A stretch of 64,000 bases of DNA from Orthonyx spaldingii (GCA_013397795.1 VZTJ01004014.1:1-64000); one strand, 5' to 3'. Counted from the stretch's first letter, positions 39,501 to 50,004 are shown. The notes: generated by a model from the sequence alone, not told the origin. A program made the numbers and translations.

Positions 39501-42500
39501 TTGCCTGATACTGAGGTGTTCAGGTTTAGCCATCTGTACTTACCTGTATCTCTTCTGGAACCATGGTTATCATATTTGCCACTTTGCAGCCCTAAGGCAG
39601 CTTTAAGCCAGGAATATTCATACCATATTGTGCACAACTGTTTCACAGCAAGCCTCTTTAGTACTTCTGATGACTGATGTCACAGCAGTTTTGTACCTCT
39701 TAGTAGTTGGCTGTCAACAGCTCAACAATGACATCTCATTTTGGTTTGTGGACTTGCATGTCTAATATTCACGAAGTGTGTGGGTTTTGCATTTTCAGAG
39801 GCATCTGCCTTTTTTTCTTTTTCTGACAACTGTCCAAGTCCCAGTGGGGCACTTCATTTGCTTTTTTCTCTGTTATTCATGCCATGTTGTGCAGTTCAGA
39901 AAAATGCCAGTTTTCAGACTTCTAATAGTTAGAGTTGTGACTCTCAACCTAATAATAATTTTTTCCTGCAGTTTGACAAATACGGAGTACCAGCCACTCC
40001 AGAATCTTTGAACTTAAAAATTTCTATTAGTAATCTTTAGTTGAATTTTATTTAAGTTATATTTAAGATTTAAAAGTTGCCAAATTTGCTTGCAAGCTTG
40101 ATATCAAATGCCTTTGACAAAGGCTTTTGTTGAGTGACACTGTGATCTTGGTCACTGTCAGGGTGAGGAACAGAATATATATTATAATATTCAGCATGTG
40201 CTGAAAGGGGTTTTACAGACCTCTGCATTGGATGGATTTGGGAATAAAAGCATGAGGTTGAACTGACTGACATACCTAAAGCCTGTTTTCATTTTCTTAA
40301 ACATTCTGGCATGGCATTGGAACTCGAGGTTGTTTCCTTCCTTTGGACCATTAAGCTTAAATCATCAACCAAGATCAGATGGCCTTCCTCTTTATTTATT
40401 TATGTATGTATGTATGTATGTATGTATGTATGTATGTATGTATGTATATAATAGTTTAGCTTAAAATGTGAATGTTCTGTTTATTAGAAGTTTATTTTTA
40501 CCCTCACCTTTTTTATATGACCATTTTGAAAATACAGAGATTTTAAATCGGGCAGTGGAAGTGTTTGTATAAAATATTACCTTGGTAATCATGGTTTTAT
40601 TCTTCATGTGGTTTATAGCAATACAGCTTGTTTGATTTTCTTTCTTTTTCGCAGTTTCTGGCAGATATGGAGAACAACGCACTCTTTAGAGATGACATTG
40701 AATGTCAAAAACTCATTATGGAAGCAATGAAGTACCATCTGTTGCCAGAGAGACGACCTCTGCTGCAAAGCCCTCGCACCAAACCTAGAAAATCTACAGT
40801 GGGCGTTTTGTTTGCAGTTGGAGGAATGGATGCAACAAAAGGTATTGGCTTATGTAATGTTTAGTTGATGAGTTGTTTTGGTTCTTTTTAAAAGAAATGT
40901 TTGATAGATTTTTTTACAACCTGTTAAGTCTAAAATTCAAGGATTCTGCTGTACAGAACATGAAACATCTAAAGTGTATACTGTTTATTAGGATATGCCT
41001 ATATCTTTGATCATACTGTAAATATTCTGGAATCTGGAGTTCTGATTTGAAATTACTGTCGGAATAGCTGATTTCTGAGTAGTGAAGTGTTTAATTGAAT
41101 GAAAACTAGTCTTTATTTACTTAAGAGGGCAATAATTTGGAAAAGGAAGAAAAGGACTGAAAGGCTACAAAGGTGGCCTGCACAGGCTTTAAAAAAAAAA
41201 ACCAACAAAAATATTTTGACTAATTGTTAAATAGTTCTGATACAACTACTTGGATTATTTTTTAATAGAAAATTCCATACTCTTTAATGGTAATTAGAAG
41301 GGATCTGGCAAGTTAGGAAAGTCATGGCAGAGAAAGTGCTTTCTTTAATTCATTGTTTTAAAGCTGGTTTTCAGTACTTCATGTCACATACCATCAGCTT
41401 TTTTGTCTAATATTACAAAACAGTTGATTTCAATATATGATTGCATTTCACATGGTTGGTTTATATTCCTAATATTTCTATTTCTAAAGGCTTGATTCTG
41501 CAAAGCAGTTACAAAACCTGCTTGATTTTTGTCTTGAAAAGCACTAAGAAAGTCATCCTTTGTAATGGTGCAGGTAATGGGTGAGGAAGCCAAAAGAGAT
41601 TATTTGTCTACTCAGACTCAAGAACATACTGCAGGATATCATGGTGTCTCATGAGATCAGCATATTGCTAAAATAAAAACTACCCTAATACTTCAGAATT
41701 TTTTTTCCATATATAACTTGCATATATTGTCATTCAGGAGCTACAAGCATTGAAAAATACGAACTTCGTACCAACACGTGGACTCCAGTTGCAAACATGA
41801 ATGGACGAAGATTACAGTTTGGAGTTGCAGTCTTAGATGATAAATTGTTTGTTGTTGGTGGCAGAGATGGACTGAAAACATTGAATACTGTGGAGTGCTA
41901 CAACCCTAGATCAAAAACTTGGAGTGTAATGCCACCTATGTCCACTCATCGTCATGGCCTTGGTATGTACAGTCCTGTAAAGGCTGATTGCATGTTTTTT
42001 AAAGGTCACCTGTTTTAGGATTGGTCAAAAAACCATTCAGAAATTATAGGGGGGGTAGAAATTTTGTTTTAATGCCAACTGCTTATTCGATGTCTTTTCT
42101 TCTTCAGATTATATTGAAGACTGTATTTGGTAGCATTGGCTACCAAAAGAAATACTTTTTTTAAAATATTTTGTGGTGCACACTGGATTGTCAGTAAGAA
42201 ATTCTAATCTTTATTCCACTTATCCAGAAGCAATTGTTTTTCATATCTGTATTTTAGGAGTAGCTGTATTGGAAGGTCCCATGTATGCTGTAGGAGGACA
42301 TGATGGCTGGAGCTACCTGAATACAGTAGAAAGATGGGATCCACAGGCTCGTCAGTGGAACTTCGTAGCTAGTATGTCAACTCCCAGGAGCACTGTTGGT
42401 GTAGCAATATTAAATGGAAAGTATGTGAAGGCAATTTCTGTTTTCAAATTTAAAATCTCATTATTTTAATGTAATTACAGGGCCATCCTAAATGACTACT

Positions 42501-45500
42501 AATAATTTCTCTTGATAGATACCAGTTGGTAGCATTAAAAGCCAAATTTCTTCATTCACAGAAAAGATACTGTGCTGGGTCAAGCAAACTTCTCCACAGC
42601 ATTACAGCTGTATGTCAAGTGTTCTAGCACCCTCATCATCCTAGTGACTGTCAGCTGGACTTACTCCAGTATGGCAAGATCTTTCTTATACCAAGAACCT
42701 GCTGCATTAGAATATGAAATTTGGCAGAAAATAATCCCCCTTGCATTCCAGCTGGTCCCCAGAGATCAGAGGGGTTGGGTGCAGCTGGGCCTAATTTGTG
42801 TTTATAACCAGTTCAGCGCTGTAAGTCTGCTTGCGTGCAATACTTTCATGATCACAGATCCACAGTGTGGTTTATTGAAGCTACAGAAATGCAAGTTCAG
42901 AATTGCTGTTGATGCATGCACTTACACAAGCACTAAATATACTAAGGCTAACCAATGGTTAACTAAGCTAACTTAGCAATTCAAGCTAAATTAACAAATT
43001 TGGTTTTTCACTTCACCCTTAATTAAGGTTAGTTTCACCTGGGTATGCACCTACGCAGTTGGAGATGCAATTCTTACTGAAGTGCCCCTGCTTTAGAGGT
43101 GGAGAGAGGAGCAAGTCATGTTTTGCCAGGGTGACTACAGGAATACCACAGTAGACAAAGCTACTGATTTACTGACTAGTATTGTGGTTATGGCAGAATA
43201 TTTACACTCTATTGTCGACAAATTTTCACTTCCTGCTTATGTGCTATCTGATGCATCTCCCTTTAGATATTTGAATGCTGTCAGGTAAAAAAGGTTTTTC
43301 ACACTTTTTTTATTTTAGAAGCCTAGTTACTGGTAAATTAGTACTGCTGAAAGGCACCTGCAGGGGGTTCTGTGATATCTGGAACAAGTCCAAGAATGCG
43401 TGGAAATGATCACTTCCTACAGGAAGGAGAGATGAGCTTGAACAACCAGCAAGCAGAGTGCCTTGGCTGCCTTGGAACTGCAGTCTCAGATACTTAAGTT
43501 AGGTCTAAAGCTTGTTATATATTCAGCAGAGGGTCCCAGGTATGATGAAAAGCACCAGAATTAGAGCCTCACATTTCCCTGTTATTATAGAACATTGCCT
43601 AGACTCTTAATGGAGGCAACAACAAAAGATCACTACAGCTGACAATGTTAAAATGCATGCAGCATTTCAGATGCAGGAGCAGTAACTTCTGCACTTTTCT
43701 GTAACGTCTGTCTGTAACTTGGTAAGTTTCAGATGATTAGATCACAACCTTCATAGAGAGAAATTAGTATGTCTTTCTCCATGTCCAGAATGTGAAATCA
43801 CTGCATAAGTGATCAAAACTCTCTCATGTTTTGGGGGAAGGTAAAGTTGGGAGCTTCATAAATGTTATATTGCATAAAAGATTGATTTTAGTCATTAACT
43901 TTATGGAACTGCAACAGAGTTTCACAATAACCTTCAGTACATCCTTTACCTTAAACAAGTTGTATTACTAAACATAGAAACTTCAGTGGATTTTCTTTTA
44001 AAGCATATTAAAATTGTTACTGAGAAGGAGTAGAACAACTGTATTTGCAAGATGTTTGTATTTAAGTTCCTTGGTCAGTATATTTAAAAAACCAAACATT
44101 AGCGTTATCCAAACTGAGGACATCTTGAATAGTGCTTCATGGTAACTGCTGTAAATTGTTCACACTATCATTATATACAGTATCTAATTTTTATTTCATT
44201 ATTTAACCCTACTTAGGCTCTGAAAGGATTTCGTTAATGTTATTTGAGGTGATCTCTCACTGGATTTTACTTCTGATGTACTGCTTCCTTTTTAGAATGA
44301 CTTCTGTGTTCCTACTTTTCCAAATAATAGTGCTGCGCATGTCTGCTGCTTTGCTTAGACCACCCATAAACTCTGGTCATAAACTCTTTATCAAGTTTGA
44401 TTATTTGATTAGTTTTAAAGGTTCATCAGTGATTGTGTCCTCCTATACCCAGGTTTTTTTCATTCATTCATTTCAGCCTTTCCAAATAGTTGAAATCTTT
44501 TCTTTGTACCAAATGCTAGAAACTTTTTTGTTAGGACTAAGCAAATTGGGCCACCTAGTGGGTATGAGGCATTTAATGTAGTGCTGTCAGTCATGAACTA
44601 AAACCCAGGTCCACAAAAGCACTTGAATGCCTAAGATGAGGCAGGGTAGAGGTGGTGCATGCGCAAACCCACTACTGAATTTGTCCTTCTGACCCTGCAA
44701 GTTATGTATGTAATTTTGAAATTGTTAGCTATAGGCCTAGGTTGGAACATAACTGCTGTGTAAGATTTTCACTTTTCTGTAAATTATTGTTATTATGCAT
44801 TGGTCGTTACAATAGGAAAAGATTGGAGCAAAATCTTACCTGAGTTTTCACAACAGGGCAGTCTACTGAAAGTTGAAAGTCTCCTTCTAAACTTCCCTTT
44901 TTAACAAACTTGGAATCCTTCATATTTCACTAGAAACTGTCTTATTCAGACAACATTTATTTTCTTCTCTTTTTTTTTGTTTTACTTTATAGGCTTTATG
45001 CCGTTGGTGGTCGAGATGGAAGTTCTTGTCTTAAGTCAGTAGAATGTTTTGATCCTCATACAAACAAATGGACTCTCTGTGCCCAGATGTCAAAAAGAAG
45101 AGGTGGTGTAGGTGTAACCACCTGGAATGGATTCTTGTATGCAATAGGTGGCCATGATGCTCCAGCATCCAACTTAACATCCAGGCTGTCAGACTGCGTA
45201 GAAAGGTAATACCCTGATGAAGGCATATCCTGTTATGGGATTCTAACAGGAGGTTGGGATTCTTCCTGCTAGTTTATGGAGTGATTTATGGAAAGACCTG
45301 TAAGTAGAAAACCAATAAAATAGGTGTGTTATTTTTAGCATGAACAGAGGAAATTTACATATAAAAATATGCTGTGTAGTCATACTGCGATTCAAAATGT
45401 TACCAGGACAGATTATTTAAAGCAGATTCTCCCTAATGCAATCTAGATTATTTTAACAATCTCATTGAATGAATTATGATTGGTAACTGAAACAACTTGG

Positions 45501-48500
45501 AATTGAATGCTTTTAAAAATGGAGCAGATCTTCTTTCACACAAGAAGTCTGAATCTGTTCATATAATAGCTTTCAAAGGAGTTAATAGTAAGGTTTTGTC
45601 GATCTCTATATATCTTATTCTTTCTTGTATCCCCTAATGACACTGGGAAACTGGCATGTAATTCAGTCATTCCATAGTTAGTACATCTTTATGTAAAGTG
45701 ATTAATGAATGACTGTATCACAAATTGCAGAAGTACATGTGATCCATAAAATAATTTTAAAAGATAGTAAATACTTCATAATTCACTGTTTTAAATCTTC
45801 ACTGGCATTTTAGGTATTTCTCAAATATGCTTTAATTCTCGCCCTGCTCCCCCACCACCAGCTGTAAAACTTTCCTTCTTCCCTGTTATCTCTCAACACT
45901 TAACAGTAAGTCTTCATTGCCCATATTCTTCTTTTACTAAATTTATTAATGCCAGGAGATAGGTTTCACCCTTCACCCCCAAAAAACCCCAAACAAACAA
46001 AAAAACACAAACCAAACCAAACCAACAAAAAAAAATCCCACACCACAAAAAAAACACCACAAGAAAACTGCAGTTTTCAAACTTTCAGAGTCCTAGTAGA
46101 CCTGAAAATACAGGGCCCATAGTCCTTAACATGTGGAAGTTGCACTGAAAAGACCCCAGAAAGGTTTGCACATGGGAAGCTACTTATTAGCAAATACCAA
46201 GTTTTTGGGGCAATACAAATAGTAAGAAGCTAATAATACTATCTTATAATAATAAGGGGCAATAAGTCTGTGTATTTTTCTACATCAGTATTCTCTGAAA
46301 CAAAGTTACAGAACTCACAACTTCAATAAATAGGAATCATTTTGTAATGCTTTTTGTCCTTCCTCTTTAAATGAGTTGAAATTGAAAACCATCAAATTCA
46401 TGGAACTAGTTCCTTTAAAAAATTAAAGAATTAAGGAATATTAATTTTAAAAATCAGGGGTTTATAACCACACTAAGCTTCTGAATTATATTTTGCAATA
46501 AAAGTTGCTATTCCCAGGTAAATACAATTGCTTATAAATTATAAAATAGTTGGGAAAGTAATTTTTACATGTAGCTTACTAATCACCCTCTTCTATTTGC
46601 ATATGTGCTTCAGGTAGTATTTTCATGTTACAGTTATGCTTGCATGCATTTATGTAATACTTTGACTAGAAGACAGCAAATAAAAGTGTAAAAGCTCTTT
46701 GCATCTATGCTCTTCATGCAAAAAAATTAAGATTAGTGTCTTTCAAACTTGTTTTTAGCAAGTGTGATCTTAGGATGGCCTCTTAGCCAAATAATTATTT
46801 TCTTTGTATAGTTCTTTAGAGCCCTTCAGAGCTCTGTAATTACATCAGTTCTGCTGTAAGCATCTGTAATCTTAAAAAATACTCTCTCAGATTAAAATGT
46901 ATTCCTTGATATAAGCATAGCATGGATTCTCCTATGTAGTTCTCAATTTGACTTGTAAAGAATGTTGATAATGTTCTAGAACCACACGTTTTTCATTAAA
47001 CCATCTGCTGTTTACTATGCTGATACTTCTGATTTCAAAAGTGCTGTTAATTGTCTTAAGGGTTTTGCATTTCCCATAGAATTTTCTCAAACTGTTCTGG
47101 GGGTCATATTTTTGAAAAAGGCAATCTTAGTAATGGTAATCTTACTACCAAACCAAATTTTACCAGCCCGTGCTTTGACATGCAGTAGTTACCACTTAAA
47201 GCAAGCACGTGCTGTACTGTGGTGTAGCAGCAGAACTGTTTGTGGCATGGTGTGTTTAGACATACAAAATGTAGTAAGAGCAGCTGTATATGTCTGTATT
47301 ACTATTTGGCAAGCAGTAGGAAGTGGATATCTGGCTAGTAGTGACTGTGTTACCAGATGATTAAAGAAAGTTTCAGTGGCAAGGGGAATTGAGGTGGGAA
47401 AGTCCTTTGAAATGAACACCCAAATCTGTACTGTCCTGTTTTCTACTACTTTGGCAGCATCAATTCCAGTTTGGGTTGGTTTGTTTGTTTGTTTGTGTTG
47501 GGGGGGGGCTTTTTTTGTTTGGTGTTTTTTGGGGGTTTTTGTTGAATTTGGTAACAATTTTAGAGCATAACACAAATTATCTTTTAGGTATGATCCCAAA
47601 ACAGATATGTGGACTGCTGTGGCCTCTATGAGCATCAGCAGAGATGCAGTGGGAGTGTGTCTTCTTGGTGACAAGTTGTACGCTGTTGGAGGATATGATG
47701 GTCAAACATATCTTAATACAGTGGAGTCTTATGATCCCCAGACAAATGAATGGACACAGGTATAGTTTCTGAACAGACCATACATTACTATTAATATTGT
47801 TATTTCAAATGTGCCTCTTTTTACAAGGAGAATTCAAATACTCCTTCTCTAAAAAGCGCTTTCTTACTAGTCTGTTGTGAGTCTGTCTTTTTTTTCCTTT
47901 GTGTACCATCTTGAGATGACTTATCTTGAACAGACAGTTGTTAATTTCTAATAAACTGCCCTTCTTTCTTCGGCAAGAGTATAGCTATTTCCTTTGACAA
48001 TTTCAGCATCTTTTAATAAAACATATTGCCACGTCCCCCAAACTGTCATAAAGGATTCTGCTTACGTGACTTCCTGTTCTGAAGATAAATGATAAATGTA
48101 GATCAGTTTGAGCTCTACTGCGTTGCTCAACATTGATTTTTTTCAAGTTTTTGGTCATTTTTTTCACAAATAATCCCTTCCTGAGGTGAATGCTATGTAC
48201 AGTGTATGCAGGTTTCAGAAAGCCTTTACCCATTTTTCTTTTTGCAGCTTTAAAATAAAAATAATTCTTCAGTTCATGCTCAGAAACCATTAATGTCAGA
48301 TCAGAGCTTGGTTACTTTTATATAGCTCCAGGAATGTGTCTCTCTGTGGGAAGTGCACACACAAGGACATCCTGAGCTGACTGTCCTTTGGTATCTGATG
48401 CCATCTGAAATACCCTAAAGCATCTACATCCACAGAAGGTTGGCAGATACAGCACAGAGTGTATGGGAGACCAAGGCCCTTCTGGAGCCCAGTTGCAGAC

Positions 48501-49926
48501 CAGGATGCATGTCCAAGCTCACCTGTAATGGCATCAGACACCAGTATTCAGGCAGCTGAATTCTGAACCACCTGAATATGCTATCCTGGTAATAGCCCCA
48601 AATTCTTAATGCAAAAAGAGAACTAAACTGCTGTTTATCAAAATCTCTGTAACCCAAAAAACTCAGCTATCCATTTCCCCCCGTTTCATAGTGCTGCAAG
48701 CTCTTAAAACACAAGTCATCAAGGAGGCTCATCAGAGCTTGGGGCCTTCACTGGTGCTGGTAATGATAACCTATGGCATTGTTAGTCCTGCTAAAAAAAA
48801 TAAAATAAATATGTGCCGGAGGACAGAAACTGCTTCTCACCAGAGGAGAGAAACTGTGCTTCTCACCATTGCATCTAAATGAATCTCACATGTCTAGGTG
48901 GTGACCATCTCTATGTACCTTTGTGTCCTTACCCTTGACCCTCTATATCTCACTGAATGCCGTGATCTCAGTATGTGGGATAGTTTCAAATCCTTCCCAG
49001 AGAGATTTGGAAATATTTGTGTACCTTCCTTCTCTCTTGTTATGTCAGCAGTCTGTCACCTCTTCATCTTCACACAGCTCAGGAGAAGGTAGTGGAATTT
49101 TCTCAGGTGAAGGTTGTCAGAGCCACAGACAGCTCCATAAAAGTCTTTTGTTCCTGGGGAAGAAAAGAAACAGGGGAGTTGGCATAAACAGCCTTTTTTG
49201 TTTTCAGGATAATCTCTGTACCACTTGGTGTGATATTCACATACACTGCAATACTATGAAAGTTAAAAGGGGAAGTGAAGGGGAGTGTTAGAAACTACTG
49301 TCCTCTGTTCCAGTCCAGCAGAATCTCAGCAGAAAAGGGTCTTGCCAGAAGTTAACTTCTGTTTCCAATTAAAGAATAAAGACTGGGAAAATTATTCTGA
49401 TTTCAAGAACTCTTAACAGAATTTTATCAAGTAATCAAGTGAAAAGGAGAGGCAGAATTATACTCCCTATAATTTTAGGCATTTTCTCTTTCTGAGAAAT
49501 GCATTATTTTACCATCCTTTACTCAGTTGTCTGACTGTCTAGTTCAGGTATACAGTTTATACTATAACAAAGGTTTCTTTTTCCTGTACTACTGAATAAT
49601 TGAAATTACCAATAAGAATTGCTTGATGTCCTTAGGACCTGTTATTGTTTTCAAAGTGCTTCACTGTCATATAAATTATCTTTACTTTTCTGTGTGTTTG
49701 TATCCAATTTTGGACCAATTTGTAAGTCATGTTAGCAGAGCATGTAAGTCATGTTAACAGAGCATGATATTGTCACTCTGCTGCAGCCATATAATTAAGG
49801 GGAAAATTTACTTAAAGCTGACTGCATTTATCTCATGGATGGTTTGTTTGTTTGTTTGCTTGCTTACAGGTTGCACCACTGTGCTTAGGAAGAGCTGGAG
49901 CATGTGTTGTGACTGTAAAACTCTGA
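6161..49926 (+). CDS. KLHL5: KLHL5, kelch-like family member 5 (whole coding region, 11 exons)
   Basis: BTB-Kelch proteins act as substrate adaptors of CUL3 ubiquitin ligases; the substrates of KLHL5 are not evident from sequence. Coding exons: 6161-6537, 18618-18797, 27091-27227, 28007-28203, 35654-35866, 40655-40841, 41738-41962, 42258-42420, 44993-45205, 47588-47759, 49870-49926. All introns are GT-AG and phases agree, giving 706 residues and a TGA stop. Order: a KLHL5-type N-terminal region (1 to about 150, with an acidic-serine stretch near 115-124), BTB (about 155-265, with the LCDVVL core at 170 and the conserved D172 and H185), BACK (about 270-370), then six Kelch repeats (about 415-700) with repeated GG and spaced Y/W pairs, ending in TVKL. 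The length fits the shorter human form of about 709 residues as I recall it. ATG 6161 is the first in-frame ATG after the TAG at 5966 and has A at -3. A second start, Met139 in exon 2 (18655), would give a shorter known type of isoform. The family assignment is very secure. Confidence 0.97.
10034..11275 (-). mobile_element. CR1 LINE, 5'-truncated, antisense in KLHL5 intron 1
   Basis: On the + strand it opens with the inverted CR1 3' end (AGAATCACAGAAT, then GGTTGGAAGGGACC). On the minus strand, about 10441-10638 reads a recognisable C-terminal CR1 ORF2 piece (SQQCALVAKKADGILGGIRK and REVILPLYSALMRPHLKHH). The element is about 1.2 kb, with disabled frames. The left edge is clear; the right edge is approximate. 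Confidence 0.93.
15284..15910 (-). mobile_element. CR1 LINE 3' fragment, antisense in KLHL5 intron 1
   Basis: The + strand opens with the inverted terminal motif ATAGAATCATAGAATCA, followed by the CR1 3'UTR and the end of ORF2 in reverse, including GGCCTTCTTGGCCACCTGGG near the right end. About 630 bases, truncated, no intact frame. Confidence 0.93.
18618..18797 (+). CDS. KLHL5: KLHL5 coding exon 2 (start of BTB)
   Basis: Continues codon 126 and encodes an RTSNSS linker, the internal Met139 and the first BTB strand and helix up to IPAHR. The acceptor is a CAGCAG tandem at 18612-18617. The downstream AG (exon from 18618) gives the Cys-Arg-Thr junction I recall from the human protein; the upstream AG (exon from 18615) would add one serine. 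The donor is TAG|GTAAGT at 18798. Confidence 0.94.
22605..22609. repeat. Target-site duplication GTAGG, left copy
   Basis: Identical to 24062-24066 on the other side of the LTR. Confidence 0.75.
23378..23738. other. Assembly gap (361 N)
   Basis: Run of N inside the LTR. The true length and content are unknown. Apparent open frames across it are artefacts. Confidence 0.99.
23929..23934 (+). terminator. LTR polyadenylation signal AATAAA, sense to KLHL5
   Basis: Lies in the R-like part of the LTR, about 130 bases before its end, in the same orientation as KLHL5. It could in principle end KLHL5 transcripts early in intron 2. Confidence 0.5.
24062..24066. repeat. Target-site duplication GTAGG, right copy
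   Basis: Identical to 22605-22609; it directly follows the terminal CA of the LTR. Confidence 0.75.
27091..27227 (+). CDS. KLHL5: KLHL5 coding exon 3 (BTB core)
   Basis: Encodes the BTB core LVLSSVSDYFAAMFTNDVRE and on to VQYAYTG, the standard BTB dimerisation and CUL3-contact region. The acceptor is CCCAG at 27090 and the donor CAG|GTAATT at 27228. It leaves one base of a glycine codon for exon 4. Confidence 0.96.
27362..27715 (-). mobile_element. CR1 LINE 3' fragment, antisense in KLHL5 intron 3
   Basis: Opens with ATAGAATATCCTGAGTTGGA, the inverted CR1 3' end. The reversed CR1 3' region follows, including CCACTTCCCTGGGGAGCCT and the ATTAGGTCTC motif. About 350 bases; it lies only about 130 bases after exon 3. 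Confidence 0.9.
28007..28203 (+). CDS. KLHL5: KLHL5 coding exon 4 (BTB end, start of BACK)
   Basis: Encodes the end of BTB and the 3-box region (ECLLSTACLLQLSQVVEACC) and the start of BACK (SNCLGIRSFADAQGCTDLHK), ending at HNYTM in phase 0. The acceptor is CTAG at 28006 and the donor ATG|GTATGT at 28204. Confidence 0.96.
28204..35653 (+). other. KLHL5: KLHL5 intron 4 (7.4 kb)
   Basis: AT-rich; no recognisable repeat or gene. The part at about 32100-33620 is less AT-rich and has several overlapping short open frames, but no splice structure or family match. Confidence 0.8.
35654..35866 (+). CDS. KLHL5: KLHL5 coding exon 5 (BACK domain)
   Basis: Seventy-one codons of BACK-domain helices, including ASDDMNIPNEETILNALLTW and LLAYIRLPLLAPQ. 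Both ends are phase 0. The acceptor is TTTTTCAG at 35653 and the donor CAA|GTAAAT at 35867. The junction with exon 4 reads HNYTM-ENFMEV. Confidence 0.96.
36440..37309 (+). mobile_element. CR1 LINE, 5'-truncated, sense in KLHL5 intron 5
   Basis: Encodes a broken C-terminal ORF2 piece at about 36730-37014 (IVPLCSVLVQPHLGYCVQFW, then LESLRRRATKMVKG). The CR1 3'UTR follows, with TTCACCCAGTGGGTGTTTGT, and the end GGGTCCCTTCCAACTCAGTG...ATTTTATGATTCTGTCA. About 870 bases. Confidence 0.94.
40401..40447. repeat. (TATG)n microsatellite
   Basis: About eleven near-perfect TATG units, preceded by three TTTA units and followed by TATATA. It lies about 200 bases before KLHL5 exon 6 and is probably polymorphic. 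Confidence 0.95.
40655..40841 (+). CDS. KLHL5: KLHL5 coding exon 6 (end of BACK, start of Kelch 1)
   Basis: Encodes FLADMENNALFRDDIECQK, the basic linker PRTKPRKSTVG and the first Kelch strand LFAVGGMDATKG. The acceptor is TTCGCAG at 40654 and the donor AAAG|GTATTG at 40842. It ends in phase 1. Confidence 0.96.
41738..41962 (+). CDS. KLHL5: KLHL5 coding exon 7 (Kelch 1-2)
   Basis: Encodes the rest of Kelch 1 (SIEKYELRTNTWTPVANM) and Kelch 2 (LFVVGGRDGLKTLNTVECY to MSTHRHGLG). The conserved GG, Y and W spacing is plain. The acceptor is TTCAG at 41737 and the donor TTG|GTATGT at 41963. Confidence 0.96.
42258..42420 (+). CDS. KLHL5: KLHL5 coding exon 8 (Kelch 3)
   Basis: Encodes VAVLEGPMYAVGGHDGWSYL, ERWDPQARQWNFVASMSTPR and VGVAILNGK, one complete Kelch blade. 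The acceptor is TTTTAG at 42257 and the donor AAA|GTATGT at 42421. It ends in phase 2. Confidence 0.96.
42421..44992 (+). other. KLHL5: KLHL5 intron 8 (2.6 kb)
   Basis: Contains a candidate cassette exon at 42562-42820. The rest has no gene or repeat that I recognise. Confidence 0.8.
42562..42820 (+). other. Candidate cryptic or cassette exon in KLHL5 intron 8
   Basis: Starts after a reasonable acceptor (ATTTCTTCATTCACAG, ending 42561) and ends at a strong donor, CGCT|GTAAGT (42821). Joined to exon 8 in phase 2 it is open throughout, and the frame stays open to 42976. The encoded residues resemble no Kelch sequence. Joining 259 bases to exon 9 would shift the frame and stop after 13 codons, so inclusion would truncate the protein after Kelch 3. 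It may be chance. Confidence 0.25.
44993..45205 (+). CDS. KLHL5: KLHL5 coding exon 9 (Kelch 4-5)
   Basis: Encodes LYAVGGRDGSSCLKSVECFD, the WTLCAQMSKRRGGVG strand and LYAIGGHDAPASNLTSRLSD, the Kelch repeat with a longer loop. The acceptor is CTTTATAG at 44992 and the donor AAG|GTAATA at 45206. Confidence 0.96.
45975..46063. repeat. A/C-rich low-complexity tract
   Basis: About 90 bases almost wholly A and C (CAAA and CCAAA units). Confidence 0.9.
47471..47543. repeat. G/T-rich low-complexity tract
   Basis: About 73 bases almost wholly G and T, with four TTTG units, nine consecutive G (47500-47508) and a later GGGGG. Ends about 45 bases before KLHL5 exon 10. Confidence 0.9.
47588..47759 (+). 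CDS. KLHL5: KLHL5 coding exon 10 (Kelch 5-6)
   Basis: Encodes ERYDPKTDMWTAVASMSISR, then LYAVGGYDGQTYLNTVESYD and NEWTQ. The acceptor TTATCTTTTAG at 47587 has a short, weak pyrimidine tract and follows a GT-rich low-complexity tract ending about 45 bases upstream. The donor is CAG|GTATAG. Confidence 0.95.
47760..49869 (+). other. KLHL5: KLHL5 intron 10 (2.1 kb)
   Basis: No gene seen. Ends with a 22-base tandem duplication (49721-49764) and a GTTT run before exon 11. Confidence 0.85.
49721..49764. repeat. 22-bp tandem duplication
   Basis: Two adjacent 22-base units starting TGTAAGTCATGTTA, differing at one base (G/A). About 105 bases before KLHL5 exon 11. Confidence 0.9.
49870..49926 (+). 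CDS. KLHL5: KLHL5 terminal coding exon 11
   Basis: Encodes the last 18 residues, VAPLCLGRAGACVVTVKL, then TGA at 49924. This closes the last Kelch blade, as is usual for the family. The acceptor TTGCTTACAG is preceded by a GTTT/GCTT run. Confidence 0.95.
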   Translation, partial: VAPLCLGRAGACVVTVKL

Positions 49927-49998
49927 ATTATTTTCTCTGTGAAAGTGACATTCTCCTGCATAGACTCAGAGGATTACCTTTTCCTCAAGCAAACCACC

Positions 49999-50004
49999 AA
50001 TAAA
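49999..50004 (+). terminator. Candidate KLHL5 polyadenylation signal (AATAAA), proximal
   Basis: Canonical AATAAA 73 bases after the KLHL5 stop. Its use cannot be judged from sequence alone. Confidence 0.35.

Larger units (their letters stand above)
35867..40654 (+). other. KLHL5: KLHL5 intron 5 (4.8 kb)
   Basis: Contains one sense CR1 copy (about 36440-37309) and a TATG microsatellite near its end (40401-40447). Otherwise AT-rich unique sequence. Confidence 0.85.
45206..47587 (+). other. KLHL5: KLHL5 intron 9 (2.4 kb)
   Basis: AT-rich, with an AC-rich tract (45975-46063) and a GT-rich tract (47471-47543) that can pair with each other. No gene seen. Confidence 0.85.
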
